DNA of 64,000 nucleotides, taken from Dimorphilus gyrociliatus. Lineage: Eukaryota > Annelida > Polychaeta > Dinophilidae. The stretch is from positions 930,001 through 994,000 of the forward strand of contig CAJFCJ010000008.1 in assembly GCA_904063045.1 (NCBI GenBank). The letters are read 5' to 3'. This document shows positions 24,151 through 37,439 of this stretch, in pieces. The notes under the pieces were generated by a model that made no database searches, had not been told where the DNA came from, and worked only from the letters and a program-made list of their open reading frames with translations. Within the stretch, counting starts at the first letter, position 1. Each line of letters begins with the position of its first letter. The position numbers and the translations under genes were made by a program.

Positions 24151-27100
24151 TCAATACTTTGTAACCCAGGCGCCTTTTTTATTTAGTAACCGATTAAGGA
24201 CTTTCTGTTTAAATATTTGAGCTCGTAGCTTGTTTCGCTTTGCTTCCGCTCTTCTCCTCTCTTCTAATTGCTTTTCGGTAATTTCTGGGAGTGTTTTATA
24301 CAATTTTGCCGATCTCTCTCTAGCTTCCTTCAATGACACACATCTCTTTCTTGGTCTAAATAAACGATCAAATCTCGGATCAAAGCAAGCATCTCTTTTT
24401 CTATCGCTCTCGGCAGGTTCCCAAAATAGTTCACCCCTTTCACCAGCTCTAACAGTTTCGATTCGTCTCTCTTCGGCTCTAAGCCTTACACATTTTCTCC
24501 TTTCTTCAATATTTGAAATAGTTCGGCGTTTCTGGCGTTCGAACGCATCTTGGAGCGTTCCTTTTTGGTCAATTTTTAAGCTACGCCTTAGCTTGTTTAA
24601 TAAGTCAACATCCTCGAAATTATTCAAATTTGACTTTTTGCTTTCGGAAAGAGTTTTTCTCTTTGAGTATTTAGGGCTTTCAGTAGCTATGAACCAAGCT
24701 TGAGACGTATTTCGTTTGAAAGTTGCTGGCTGATCAATTGTCCATGCCGTTGATGGCCTATGTCTTGTTGAATGATTCGATTTTGTGGAATAATTTACTT
24801 TTGGCTTTGAACTAGAGGTAACTTTTTCCGGGACGGATATAAATGGTCTTTCATTTGACGTTGACGTTGAATACTTCCATATAGAGTCGATTGATGATGG
24901 ATGATTATTAGTGAAATTCTCCTTGTTTTCATCTCTTTTGTTTTTTGTTCTCACAGGAGACGTTTGCACAGATTTTTCCATAACAGTTTGCACGGCTTTT
25001 TCGTTCAACGAAATTGGAGATGGTACATTTACTCCTACGTCTCTTTTTCCCTTAGACGAAGGAACTTTCTTGGCTGTCGGAGATGAATTCTTTCTTGTTG
25101 ACTTTTTCGAATAATCTACTTGCTTTAATCGGAGAGTGGTTGGAGCTGGAACAGCAGGTCTACGAACAGCTGCGGCTGGTCTCTTAGTCATTGTTTTGGT
25201 CGGTGGGTGTCTGGATGGAATGCGTTCATAACTTTCTTTATATTTAGTCTTCTTTTCACTCAGATCAGAGTCTTCTACCATTGTAGAGCTATCAGTTGTT
25301 CTTAAAGCACTGTCGGTTGAGACAGTAGTTGATTCATCTTTTTCAATAGCTTCAGCTGCCAGCTTCTCTAATTTGGAAATCTTTTCTTTACGTTTTTGTT
25401 CCATATATCTACCTCTTAAAAGCTTCTCTTTTTGGCGACGAATTTTAGAGTGTAATTTTAATAATTTAGGATCATCCGGAAGATTTTTCTGTCTATCAGA
25501 TGAATGAGTAACTGAGCTTTCTAAAGTTGAATCTTCTGGTATACTAGTAAGTGTGGAGCCTGAATCTTGGCTTGTTGTTCCATTGCAATATATATCCAAT
25601 CGTCGCTTAGAGTTACGACCAGCAGGGTTTAGGATAATTTCGACATCACTTCGTTCACTTTGTTCGCTACTTTCACTATGTCTTTCTGCTCCTACGTCAG
25701 ATCTCCTTGATGGTTCCATTTGTCTGAGGAGATCTTGCTCATCGAGCGATAGAGTTGTACTCTGATAATTACTTTTATTTACATTTTTCTCTTCGCTCAT
25801 CTTAATTGGATCTCGCTCATTCAATTCCTCAGGCTTAGAATAGGTAAAATGTTTGTTGTTAAATTCTAAAGCTGATCTACTCTGATTTAACAACCGTAAG
25901 AGGCGTTCGGTTGTTGGAGAATACACTTCTTCATCTTCTCCTCTAATTAATATATCATCAACTTTATTACTAGCATCGAGAGCTGTTGCAACTGCTCTTC
26001 TTGCCCTTTGAGTAGTTTCAGAGTCAGGTCTACTAGAAACCGAACGTTGAAAATTTATATTTGAAGGTAAATCACGATATTGATGCCATGATGATTCAGA
26101 TGTAGGTCTGAAAGATGTTAAAATAATTACTCTCTTTTATACAAAAATATACTATATATATATAATAATAACGTTTTCTTATCTATTTCTCCAAAACTTT
26201 TCCGTTCTTTAGGTACGGACCAAGTTCTGTCATCTGATGTAAAATCTTGGCTTGTCGTAGCATACAGTCGACTAAATGTAGGGGTGTCTGTTTTATCGTC
26301 ATTATGTAAGGACTGATAACTTCTAGCTGCTATTCTTTCAATCTCTTCATCTTTCGCTTTACTTTCGTCTGGTAAAGCACTACTCAGCTCATCTTCTACT
26401 ATTGACAGATTTTCGTTCGCATTATTTTCGTTTGTATTGGATTCAAAGTGTCCATTTAACCACTTCTCCGTATCTTTAATAGACCGATTTAAGTCATCAT
26501 TAGCATCTGACTGTTCAAAAATGGTTCCTAATTGCTCTTCGGTCTGAGCTTGAGGTTTAGAGTAGATACCTTCAGACGGTGCAGGATCTCTTCTTGTTCC
26601 ATATGCCCAATGAGGGAGAGATGGCGGTCTAAAGTCGTCGCTTCCCGGATGAGTAGATTCAATCGTTGTATCACTAGGCGCTTTAGCGGTATCGCTGTGG
26701 AAAGAGAAACTCATGAAAATGATTAAATAACGGGCAGCGACAAGGTAGACGAAAGAGCGGGCAACTTAAAATAAGGCTATTTATTCACAATAGGATTATT
26801 AACAATACGAATAAATTATTTAAGGAATGTTTACCTTTTTATCGATCGAGCGGAGGGTCTATCTTGGTGTTCACTGTGCGGACTCCTAGCTGATATTTGA
26901 CGGGAAGGAGAGCTACTCGGGCTGTAAAAATAACTTTCTTAAACCATCAGTCATTATGGTTATAGCTTAGTGCATACCTAGGGCTTAAAGTATGTTCCGA
27001 AAGCGTATCACCTTTCCTTTCTCCATCTTCCACTCTTTTGTGTCTTAAATTATCAGCTTCCAAATCCAGTTTTAATGACAATTCATTTTCTTTCATTTCC

Positions 27101-29020
27101 AATTCTCTTCGTTTCTTTTCTGCGTATTCTCTTTCTTTTTCTCGCGCAATTAAAATTGCAGAACTACTTGCTGACTTTTCATAAGATGAATTTGAGTGTT
27201 TATCAGATTTTTCCGATCTAAAACTATTTGAGCAATTAGACTTCTTTTCGAATGAATCTCTCTCTTCTAACGTAGAATCTTCCTCTATTTGTCTTTCTAT
27301 TTCTAACTTTTTTCGATATGCTTCATCCCTCTCTCTGTCTAAGGTTTCTTGTAAATTTCTCATTTCAATAGCATCTTTTTCTTTCTGCTTTCTTAACATT
27401 TCTTCTTGTTCTCTCAACTGTCTTTCGCGCTCTGTCAAAAACCTAACCCTCTCTGAGAGTAGTGTAGGATCACTGAAAGCATGGCTCAAGTTATACTCTC
27501 TGGAAGGGGAGTAAACTTCGGAGCTCTTAGAGTTTCGCATAGGACTCTCGTATCGCATTCTGTCAAGTTGACGAGTTAGTACCGAGTGAGCAGTTCCGAA
27601 TGCAGAAAAAGGTTCTCGTGATAGAGGCGTCAAATGTATAGAAGATAATTCTGAAGGTGGTGGTGATTTTCTGGTACTTCGTTCAACTATTTCAGCCTCT
27701 TGCAAATATCCGTAAGCTTGCCTTGGAGGAGACTCTTTCTTTATCAAGTCGCTCAAAGTTTCTGATACAGAAGTTTGATTTAAATAGTTTGAAGAGAAAC
27801 TATCGCTATATCTAGGGGATTGGAAAGCTGCTAAGCCATTTTCAATATCATGCAAATCTTTTTCAAGAGAGCTATAACGACTGTTTCGAAGTTGGTTCGG
27901 TGACGTTGGAAGTGTTGTCCTAGTTGTATTAGAGGAGCCCATGGGTACAGATACAGAATAACTAGAATCTGTTGATTTATTACCAAATTTGCGTAATATT
28001 CTTTTTACATCTTCGCTAACAATCTCATCTGAAATAGATGTTCGATCAGAATCTGAATCCAGCATTGTTGAATTTTTCAGCTGATTTGGAAGATCCTTGT
28101 AAGATGTACTTGTTTCACTCCGGTTTGTTGCATGCATTGGAGAAGAAAGTTGGCTGCTGTTATTGCTTATATTCGAGACTGAAATGAACAAATCATCTGT
28201 ATAACGAGTTCTTGGTGGTGTCTTTTCAGACGACATGTCTTCATATTGTAGACCAGAATCATTTAAAACAGTTCCACTTTTGGAACTTTCCGAAGACTGT
28301 TTCTTCTCAGAATTTGTGCTACACAAACCAGAATCAGCCTTATATTGCGCATCATTTGTCACACGCGAAAGTGGTAAATCATTCATGCCATCAAAATTAA
28401 TTAGATCTGGTTCATCCTTTGTTGAAAAATATGATGAAGGATTTTTCTTTTCATAATTCTCAAAATTTTTCTCTTTCTGGTACGAGTACTGGGATCTCTC
28501 TTGGGGTGGTATATAATCTACATGTGAGGCAAATGGAGAAGATCCAGCTCCCGAGAGTCGTTCAAAGGCAGAAGAATCGGAGGTTTTTATTTTCCAAGCG
28601 TTTTCCATCTCTCCTGTATTAGATTTATCGTCAGTGTCTCTTTCAAAAGGAGTAGATCTCCTTGATGTAGATGACGAAGATGTTGTTACAACAAAGCCTA
28701 CAAAAGTTGAAAGGCTAAATTTATTTTCAACATAAAAAAATGCTAACCTGTTTCTACACGAATATCTTCAGCGGCCGTTTTAAGAGCATCAATAGATAGA
28801 TCTTGAGCAGCTTTTTGAATTTCTTAGATGTGAAATAAAATAAATTCAAAAATAATCATCTAACAATTAGTGAAAAACTAACCATCTCTTTGGTACTTTG
28901 AACTAGTTTGAGCAATGCCCTGCAGATAATGAGAAAGTTTTGAATTTGTTTAATACTTTAAACATTGAGAACAATTACCAAATCTTCGCTTGGTAACTCA
29001 TATTCATTTTTTGACGTCAT
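24151..29020 (-). CDS. ALMS-motif centrosomal/basal-body protein (ALMS1 / CEP295 / C10orf90 family)
   Basis: Seven exons (28979-29020, 28883-28919, 28748-28822, 26978-28697, 26835-26921, 26173-26694, 24151-26107) join in phase and give 1,479 residues. Most of the protein is Ser/Thr/Glu-rich and disordered, with a coiled-coil stretch at about 430-560 (ERERQLREQEEMLRKQKE). The C-terminal ~135 residues carry an ALMS motif: the opener LQDAFERQKRRTISNIEERR, then LYKTLPEITEKQLEERRRAE, then KLRAQIFKQKVLNRLL and a terminal GAW, the counterpart of PWD at the end of human C10orf90. This motif (Pfam ALMS_motif) defines the ALMS1, CEP295 and C10orf90 proteins, which act at centrosomes and basal bodies. 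Length is between those of the vertebrate members; which subfamily it belongs to is undecided. The start codon overlaps a TGACGTCA palindrome. Confidence 0.85.
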
Positions 29021-29436
29021 TATATTTTCTTTTGATTTGTTTGTGAAGCAATCCTGAAAGATCAAAATAATTTAGTTAACCCGCAAAATATATTCGACAA
29101 GCCAAAACATGTCTCAAGTTAATAAATCTGCACAACTATAAAATCAAAAATATTTTAATATTAAGAATGACATCTTAAAATGCGAACATCTTTGGAATCC
29201 ATCTTTCAAAGTTTCTTATAGTCGAATATGTTGTTAATATAGACCTTTCCCAGTATTTATGTTTGAAATCTGTGCTCAGCCATGTTTGTTTCGAGCGAAA
29301 AATATTATTCGTGTTTACCGGTTTATTTTACAGTGACCGGTTCGTTTCGACGGGAACCGATGAACGTTATTCGGAAACGGAAATGTTAAGTTATCATCCA
29401 TCTCGTGAAATAGACAGTGATAGTACTTCATAAAAT
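29021..29436. promoter_or_regulatory. shared divergent promoter of the ALMS-motif gene and NUP153
   Basis: The 416 bp between the two start codons must hold both 5' ends. It is less AT-rich at 29260-29400, with ACCGGTT/GACCGGTT elements around 29318 and 29335 and GTTTCGACGGGAACCG. A CRE palindrome (TGACGTCA) lies at 29012-29019, overlapping the ALMS-gene start codon. No open frame is convincing. Confidence 0.5.
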
Positions 29437-32400
29437 ATGTCAGAAAACGGCCCAGGAAAAATAAGAAGAGACAAGGCCAGGACAATAGGAAAGCCTTACT
29501 CTTCTGAAAAGGTACTAAATAATCAGTTAAAAATTTATCAATAATTCGACATTAGTTACGCGCACATGTTGATCCGCCATTTTTTCTGCTTTATTTTAAA
29601 TCTTAATTGAAATTTCGTCGTTCATCCAATGGTTTAACTATGACTTGTATATGCAGTGTTAATCTAATTTAGAAAATAACTTCCAGGTTTTCTATATTTT
29701 TTGTATATTGGATGTTTAAGCTTAGTTATAGATCATCATTGATGAATTGTATACTACACATAGAAACGTCCTTTTATATTTTACATTCGCAGTGAAACCA
29801 AATAATTTAATGCATATTCCAGAGTCTAATTGGAAGGGTGAAAGATCGTGTAAAAAACATGTTCTCTTCGAGTATATGGGGACAAGGTCAGGATATTTTA
29901 AAACCATCGTTCCTTGGCGCTCTCAATACTAATTCACAAGGATCTAGCGATTCTGTAGAGAGAAAGTCCGATGACCACATTGTTATCAGTGATTCCATTC
30001 CGACTGCTTCGGAGATATCTCTGCCATTAAAATCTAATAATGTACTATCAATGGCATCAGTTTCCTCTCAAGCTCAGAATATTGCAGCAACGCCAATTTT
30101 TCCTCGAGGTAAATATAACAAATCCACTCTTTTTGATTGCAGATTTAAATAATGAAATATTTCAGAAGCTGTTTCGGTATTTCCAAGAAAGCTGAATTCT
30201 ATCTCACCTCTGGATAATTTGCGAGCAGTTGATAACAACAAGAGAAGCTTCGATCCACAATCGACGCTTCAATTGACGAAACCTCAGCTTAACTCGTCAT
30301 TGTTCTCTGAAGTAAGATAGCTAAATTTATCGTCCTCCTGAAAATAAACAAGAATTTTTACAGGGTGCAGGAAAGCAAGCTGATTTGGCTCCAAAGTCAC
30401 CTTTTTATCCCGGAAATACAACGTTTGGAGGTGCAAGCTCCGTTATCGGTTCGTATTATCCTGCACCATATTCGGTAAGTTATAAGATAAGTCTTTTTAG
30501 TCTAGACTAAATAAAATTATTTATAATAGAAAACTCCTATTCGGCGGAAAGTACAAGCGAAGCATATGTCATCTGTTGCAAAGAATAACTCGAAAAGCTT
30601 AGTTACAAGTTCGACTGCAAAAAGAATATTAGAGACACTGGAAAATATGTCCAGCCCGGTGACTGTAAGTTTTATGCTCTATAATATCTATCATTATTGG
30701 ATTTGTTATACTTTCTACACAGAATGCTAAGAAAATCCCCGTATACAATGACCCTGGTAGCTTGACTTTCACGGTTTGTAATAATTTAATTCATTTGAAC
30801 ACTCAAAAACTTGTACAAAAAATATTCTTTTAGCCGGCTGCCTACAGTCGCAGAGCCAGATCAAGATACAGTTTAGATGTAAGGCCTAATTTCGATAATA
30901 TATTTGATAAAATATTCCAATAATGATTGATTTTAACAGAACGGTCCGCCTGTATCAAGTAGAATTTCATCCAAGTTAAATACGACAACTGATGGCACGT
31001 TATCCATTGATAATTTGAGTGATAAACCTATGACATCGAATAAAGTTTTATCCTCTGAACATACAACATTGACAACAAAGCCCTTTTCTATGGATGAGTC
31101 TGCTTTAAAAAATATTGATAAAACGGAAACAGTATGTATTAGAAATTAGCAACCATTCTTTGTTGTACTCTAAAGTCTTTACTTTTTTGAAGATTGTTCA
31201 AGAGCCACCCTCAAATAGCCTCAAGATGAAAACAAAAATATCCGCACACGCTCATTATTCTGCTAAACCTGCAGATAGCAATCCAGACTATAGCTTATCA
31301 ACTGCAGTTACATTGGATATTAAAGCATTACCAAAATTTGATTTTAAGAATTCAACTGCTCCTTTATCCGAAGCTGAACAGCAGCCCAAAAGGAAACAAG
31401 ACGAAAGCTCGGGTAATGATACAGACAGTAAAAAACCAAAAATCTTACCTGAAGTTTGTGAACAAAAACCGGTACCTTCATTTGAGTCTATATTTAAAGA
31501 CTGTCAAAAAACAACTGTTGTTAAGAAACCATTACCTACTCCTGAACCAAGTGCAACAAAGGATAATACAAAGTTTTCTTTTGCTCCTGGAGTAAAACCA
31601 TCAAATTCTTTAACTAATGCTGTTGATGTGTCTCTGAAAGAAGTAGGTGATTTCCAGTTTAATCGTGGAATAAGTCCGATTAGAGCATCACTAAGCTCCA
31701 GTCTTCGGATCCGTTCGGTTACGAAAAGAAAAAGTGATGACGCAAATGAAAAAAGCACACACAGCAGTGACAATTTATCAAATTCATCTAACATTAAATC
31801 TCCTTATATAACATCGATTGAATATATTGTATCTGAGGTAAGGAATTAATCTTATTGACTTTCAATTTTGTTAATTACACGTTTTTTCAAAGGTACCCTC
31901 AAAACCCGTAAGTTCTCCGTCTGTTTTACCTTCCAAAAAGAGTGAAAGTACCTTAGAGTCACACCAGTCGCTCTCAGTTCCAACAGGCAAAACACAAACT
32001 AGCTCTATTAATTTTGGCTCCAAAGAATCATCTAACACTGAAAAAAGCTCACTGAATAAGGATACCGAAACTTCCTGCAATACCTCTATATTTTCGAAAG
32101 ACAGTAATGCATCTAGTACAGAACCTGTTCCTCTGTCAGCTTTATTTAAGAAGAAAGAGAACACTTGGAACTGCTCTGTTTGTATGGTGAATAATCAGGA
32201 TGATTTGTTGAATTGTGCGTCATGTAGTGAACCTAAACCAGGAACAAGCAAGGAATCGTCTGGTTTTAATCCAAACACATCCATTAAATTTTCTTCCTTT
32301 TTACAATCTGATGATAAAAAAGTATCTAAAACAGACGAAAAAACACCCTCAGTGGTCGTTAATCAAGCTGGGGGTTTCAAAATAGCCCCATTCAAACCCG

Positions 32401-34376
32401 AAGAAAAGAAAGAGAAGTCTGTAGAAGAGAGAAGTGAAGAAACATCTAAAGAGAAGCCAACAGAAGAAAAACCTTCAAATACCCCCGCTGCAGACACCTC
32501 TTTAGCAACCTTATTTAAAAAAACTGACGTTTGGAGGTGTCCCAGTTGTGACATTGAAAATAAAAATGACGTTACAAGCTGTGTTTGTTGTGGTGATTCT
32601 AAGCCGGGATCTAAAAATACTGACTCGAATTTGAAGAGTGATTCAGGGTTAAAATTTTCATTTCTTGAATCATCAAATAAGACTGATAACTCAAATACAC
32701 CCGCTAAATCTGCTTCTACACTGGTATTGAACGAAACTGGTGGTTTTAAATTTTCCGCTTCATTGCCATCTACTGAATCCTCATCATTGGAAACAAGCAA
32801 AAAACCAGAGGCTCCTGGTAAGTTTTGTCTCAAACCTTGTTTATGAATAAAGTTTGCATAATGATATTTTATCTAGCATCAAATGCCATCTCAACTGCGT
32901 TTGGTGAATCATCGGCAAAGAAATCTTCAAGCCCATTTGTTTTTGGTCAAACATCGACAGCCACTGCAACACCACCGACCTTTGTATTTGGTCAACAATC
33001 AACTAAGCCATCAGAGTCGTCTGGTATAGCCTTCGGCCAACCAATCACTTCTGTGTCAACATCAGCTTTTGGTCAGCCCTCATCCGCTACTACTTCCTCT
33101 TCTGTACCGTTTCTACAATCACCAATTTCAGCTGCAAGTTCCTCAACCTTTCAGTTTAATGTTGGTGGTTTGAAATCAACTAGTAGTTCCAGTAAGTTCA
33201 AAAGAATGACAATAAAGAATTCTACATATGATTTTACTAACAGGCCCAGCCTTAGCTACAATTTCAGCTACGTCCTCAGCTCCAAAGGTTACTTCAACTT
33301 TTTCTTTTGGAAAACCTCCAGCAGCCTCAACAAGTGAGTCCGAAATAAGTGGAGGAAAAAAAGTCGATTTATTTCAATTCACAGGTTCTGGAGATTCGTC
33401 AACTAAAAGTACATGTAAGTTGCAGTCTTTCTAAAATAAGCGTTGACTAATCTGAATTCCTGTAGCTGGATTTACATTTGGAAAGAGCCCAGCACCTGTA
33501 AATAGCTCAAGTACAACAAAGAGCGAGCCTTTTCAATTTAACACATTACCAACAAGTTCGCTGTCTTCAGGCCCATCATTTACTCCTCCCACCTTTGGTA
33601 CTCCCAAAGCAGGAGGATTTGAAGCCCCAAAATCAACAACTGCAAGCGGTAAAAGTTAATTTACTTCAGAGTTTATAATTTTTAAATGCCAACATTGATA
33701 GTTTCAGCATCTGCTCCATTTACATTTGGACAAACAACATCATTTGGTTCTGATTCAAATAAATTTGGAGGTTTTAATAAAGGTAAAAAGAATTATAAAA
33801 ATTTGCTCAACACTAATTCAATATTTGTCAGGAGCCACCACTTCGGCGTCATCGAACAGTTTTACATTCGGCTCACCAGCGACTTCCGCCTCAACATTTG
33901 GCGGTAGTAATAATCCACCTGCGAATCAGTTTAACTTTGGCGCGCAACAACCTTTAAATCAAAATAATGGAGGGGCAGGAGTTTTCCAATTTTCAGCTGT
34001 AAGTGCAACCTTAAGTTAAGTAAATTGTAAGACATTTTATTTTACTATTAGCAAACAAACAACGTTAATGGAGTGCAACAACCGTCGGCACCTAGCAACA
34101 ATCAAGGTTTCAACTTCCAAGCAGCCCCTTCTACCCCGAGTTTTAACTTTGGACAACAAGCTCCTCAAAATACATCAAACTTTCAATTTTCGTAAGTTTA
34201 AAAGTAACTACACTGAACTTTAATCTTATAAATATATTTTTTACAGTGGCAACGCCCCGCCATCAAATAATAATATGAATAATTTACCTTCGACACTGAA
34301 TCCGTTTAGTGCAAGTCCCTCAGTTGGTGGAAAACGACAAATTAAGAAAGCAACGAGAAAATTACCGAGAAAATAA
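29437..34376 (+). CDS. NUP153: nucleoporin NUP153
   Basis: Seventeen exons: 29437-29511, 29823-30108, 30166-30311, 30364-30474, 30530-30664, 30723-30773, 30834-30878, 30940-31131, 31193-31837, 31893-32817, 32877-33191, 33244-33414, 33466-33648, 33708-33782, 33832-33998, 34052-34191, 34247-34376. Frame is kept throughout, giving 1,263 residues (human 1,475). The family motif TAKRILETLENMSSP matches human NUP153. Two RanBP2-type zinc fingers (about 653-680 and 776-803) have the C-x2-C-x10-C-x2-C spacing with W-N-C and W-R-C starts and bind Ran in the family; human has four. From about 870 the protein is FG-repeat (FGQ, FGK, FGS, FNFG), ending with the basic tail KRQIKKATRKLPRK like the vertebrate karyopherin-binding end. 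NUP153 sits in the nuclear basket and works in transport and pore assembly. Confidence 0.95.
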
Positions 34377-35404
34377 GCTTTGGTATATTGAAGTTATACT
34401 TGTATCTAATGAATATGCTCTCCCTCATCTCTATTGTTTGGTGAGCAGTCTCAAAGTTTCAATGATTATGATTATGTAAATTTTATGTACACTAATTGAC
34501 TGAATCAACTGACTTCGATTTATATCTCAATCACTGCAACTTTGAGTCTACGTATATATATAGCTACTAGCAAGTGCAACCAACGTTTAAAATATGTTAT
34601 CATTTGACTATTACTATAAAAAAAAGCATGTGACTGGAATACTTAACAAGAGTTCATAAAAAAAATATGGTGCGTTCCAGACAGATGCTTCGGCCAACTT
34701 ATGCATTTCGGTCCTGTGTGCATTTCTACGTTTTTAGCCAATGAAAGTAGGTTTTTTGTACACTTTTTTGTAAATAGAAACGTTTTACTTGTGAAAAATT
34801 AATGTACTGTGAAAAAAACTGTGATGAACATGCAGCCAGGACCCGATAATATAAAATATCATGCAATACATTGTGTCAGTAAAGAAGTTTAGGAAGACTT
34901 TTTTGACCTTAAGATTCTTATTAAAATTTTTTAAACTAAAAATTAAACAGAGTATTTGAAAATAATAATAACCAGCGCAACACTTGAACAGTTAATTAAT
35001 GTGTTACAAAATAAAAATGTATTGTTTTCCTTCACAGGCATTCCATCTAAACTTTCACACAATTACAATCAGGATATGATTTTAAAAAATAAAAAAACTC
35101 ATTTCAGTATCGCGCGTCATATACGTAACGTCATAAGGCAAAAAAATCACACGTACACAGAAAAAGAATTGTCTACGGAGAAGATTTAAATTGTCCGACG
35201 TGAAAATAAACTTGATTAGATCCCCGTCCTTCTTATGCGTCTCCAATTTACGTATAAAGTGACACGGCAGAAAAAATGATAAGCATGTATACATATCATA
35301 TACGTTCTTAATAATTATATACACCTAATAGATAATAAATGTATGAAGAAACGGCGGAAAATGTTGATGAGTTATGACGCGTCCAAAAATCGCCGTCCAT
35401 TCGT
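34377..35404. other. convergent intergenic region between NUP153 and CK1-alpha
   Basis: About 1 kb holding the two 3' UTRs. It is AT-rich, with A-rich runs and no recognisable gene. Frames at 34956-35324 on either strand lack domain similarity and splice partners. Confidence 0.6.
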
Positions 35405-37439
35405 TTATCGAGCGACTGTAAATGAAAAAAAAATTCATTGTAAAAGATTGTTTTCTTATGCGTAATTAAAAAAAGACCTTGACATATAAAAATTTGCTAA
35501 ACTTTTTTCATTTTGTTACTATATGTATAATTCATAACCTCAACGTAATGATCTAGTAAGACATCTAATACTCTAAAATTCTTACCCGGTGTTCCCACGG
35601 CCTGACTACTGGCGTTGGCTGCTGCCTGTGCTGCTTTCTGCTTGAGCATCGTCCAGTCGAATGTGTAATCGTACTGGTGATTCAGTGTGCGGAAAAGAAT
35701 TCTAAACAGCTGCCGTAGATACATATAATCAGGGGCCTCCTCAAATCTCAAACCCCTGCAGTAGTTTAGGTACATGGCGAATTCTGCTGGAAATCCTTTG
35801 CACAAAACCTCAACAGGCGTTGACATTTTCTTTTCGCTGATTTTCTCGTACTTTTGCTTCTTTGTTCCGGCTTTAAGGCCTTGCCACGGAAGAGATCCGC
35901 GATTGAAATACATCAATACGTAACCTAATGATTCCATATCATCACGTCGGGATTGTTCGATGCCTAGATGGGCATTTATAGACGCGTATCTCGCTGTTCC
36001 AGTCAGATTTTTGTCTTCCCTATAAGGAATGTGTTGCCTGGTACGACTATCCCGATATTTTTTCGCCAGACCGAAGTCGATAAGAAACACTTTATTACAG
36101 TGTCGTCCTATTCCCATTAGGAAGTTATCCGGTTTGATGTCTCGGTGAATAAAATTTTTATTGTGCACGTATTCAATACGGCCTATCATCTATCGGTGAA
36201 AACAAAACGCTTTAATCAATACCTCTTCTAACGCTTCGATTTAATTCATTACCTGATCGGCTAACATCAAAACCGTTTTCATAGTAAATCGTCTGGAGCA
36301 GAAATTGAATAGGTCTTCTAAACTAGGACCTAATAAATCCATAACCAATACGTTATAATCCCTTTCTTGCCCATACCATCTGTTTAACAATAGCAAATTT
36401 TTAAAATTTAACCACGCCCTTTCATACAGAGAAAAACGCTTCTACAATTATTTACGCAAGGGAAATAAAAGATAAGCTCGGCGCCGCTCTATATTCGGAA
36501 ATTAAAATCAATAAATGAACAATTGTGAAATTTACAAAACTCGACAAATTATAGTATTGTAATAATCTAAATAGAAAAATTACTAATATCTAAACTTAAC
36601 TACCCCACCCATAACAGATCAATTCAGACACGCAACAATTAAACTGAAGAAAAAAGTAGGCGATAAATTCAATCGAGCTCTTACTATTACAACGCAAACA
36701 GTAACCAGTCTACGTTGTTGGGTAGAATAACCAGAACAGTAATAATATAATCGCTTGTTTATTTGCCAATGAATGAATTTTTTTAGGCATGAAGCGCCTG
36801 TACCGAAGTCTTGAATTCAGTGCAAAATATCAAAATCAAAATTACATCACTTTTTATCTCTAATCCTAATCTGCTTATTGGAAAGGAACCATGAATCATT
36901 CGACTAAGTGGATTCTCATCTTAAAGAAAGTGAAAGTATGAAGCCCAACTGTGCTATAGATTCATTCAAGAAAAACAGCTGCTACGCGGGTAGCAAAAAG
37001 CAACGTAACGTTAAATATATGAAATACGCAAAAAAAAAGTGATAACATAAAAAGGAAAAAATACGAACCTGATGTGCGGAATCCCAACTCCTCCTTGTAA
37101 AATTTTATACAACTTACTTTCGTAGAGTAGTTGAGGATGCCTGGCTTTGTGCGATTCCAATTTGACCGCCACTTCCTGTTCAGTGAGAGAGAACAAAGGC
37201 TTGTCACAAACAATGTTTATGGAGGTTCGAAATTATTTAGGCCAAATTACTCATTCTAACTCACGATTATGTTAAAAACGCATATTAAAAAAATATAAAA
37301 TAAAACATACCTCGCCATTTGTAATATTTATAGCTAAATAAATATCTCCAAACGATCCACTACCAATTTTCCGTACTAGTCTGTACTTTCCCCCAACACA
37401 AAACTCTGATTTCGGATTACCGCTAGCACTAGCCATCAT
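35405..37439 (-). CDS. CSNK1A1: casein kinase I alpha
   Basis: Five exons are modelled: 37311-37439, 37069-37175, 36253-36379, 35586-36189, and a short terminal exon 35405-35415. The product is 325 residues (human about 337). It has the glycine loop GSGSFGD, the catalytic loop HRDIKPDN (136-143), DFG (159-161), and the CK1-specific stretches [16 protein letters not shown] and [15 protein letters not shown], nearly identical to vertebrate CK1-alpha. It is a constitutively active Ser/Thr kinase of the beta-catenin destruction complex and Hedgehog signalling. The 3' end is ambiguous. A good donor (CCGG|GTAAGA) at 35585 leads to an acceptor at 35416 giving the tail TPVAR. Without splicing, the frame reads on to a stop at 35497-35499 and adds about 28 residues (351 in total). 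The two-methionine start gives [13 protein letters not shown], matching the vertebrate N-terminus. Confidence 0.95.

Noticed and set aside
24230-24703. 157-residue plus-strand frame
   Set aside because: Shadow of the ALMS-motif coding exon on the other strand; translation is Ser/Leu/Phe-rich as expected from antisense of charged sequence.
32363-32833. 156-residue minus-strand frame inside the NUP153 zinc-finger exon
   Set aside because: Antisense shadow of the NUP153 exon; no independent domain or promoter.
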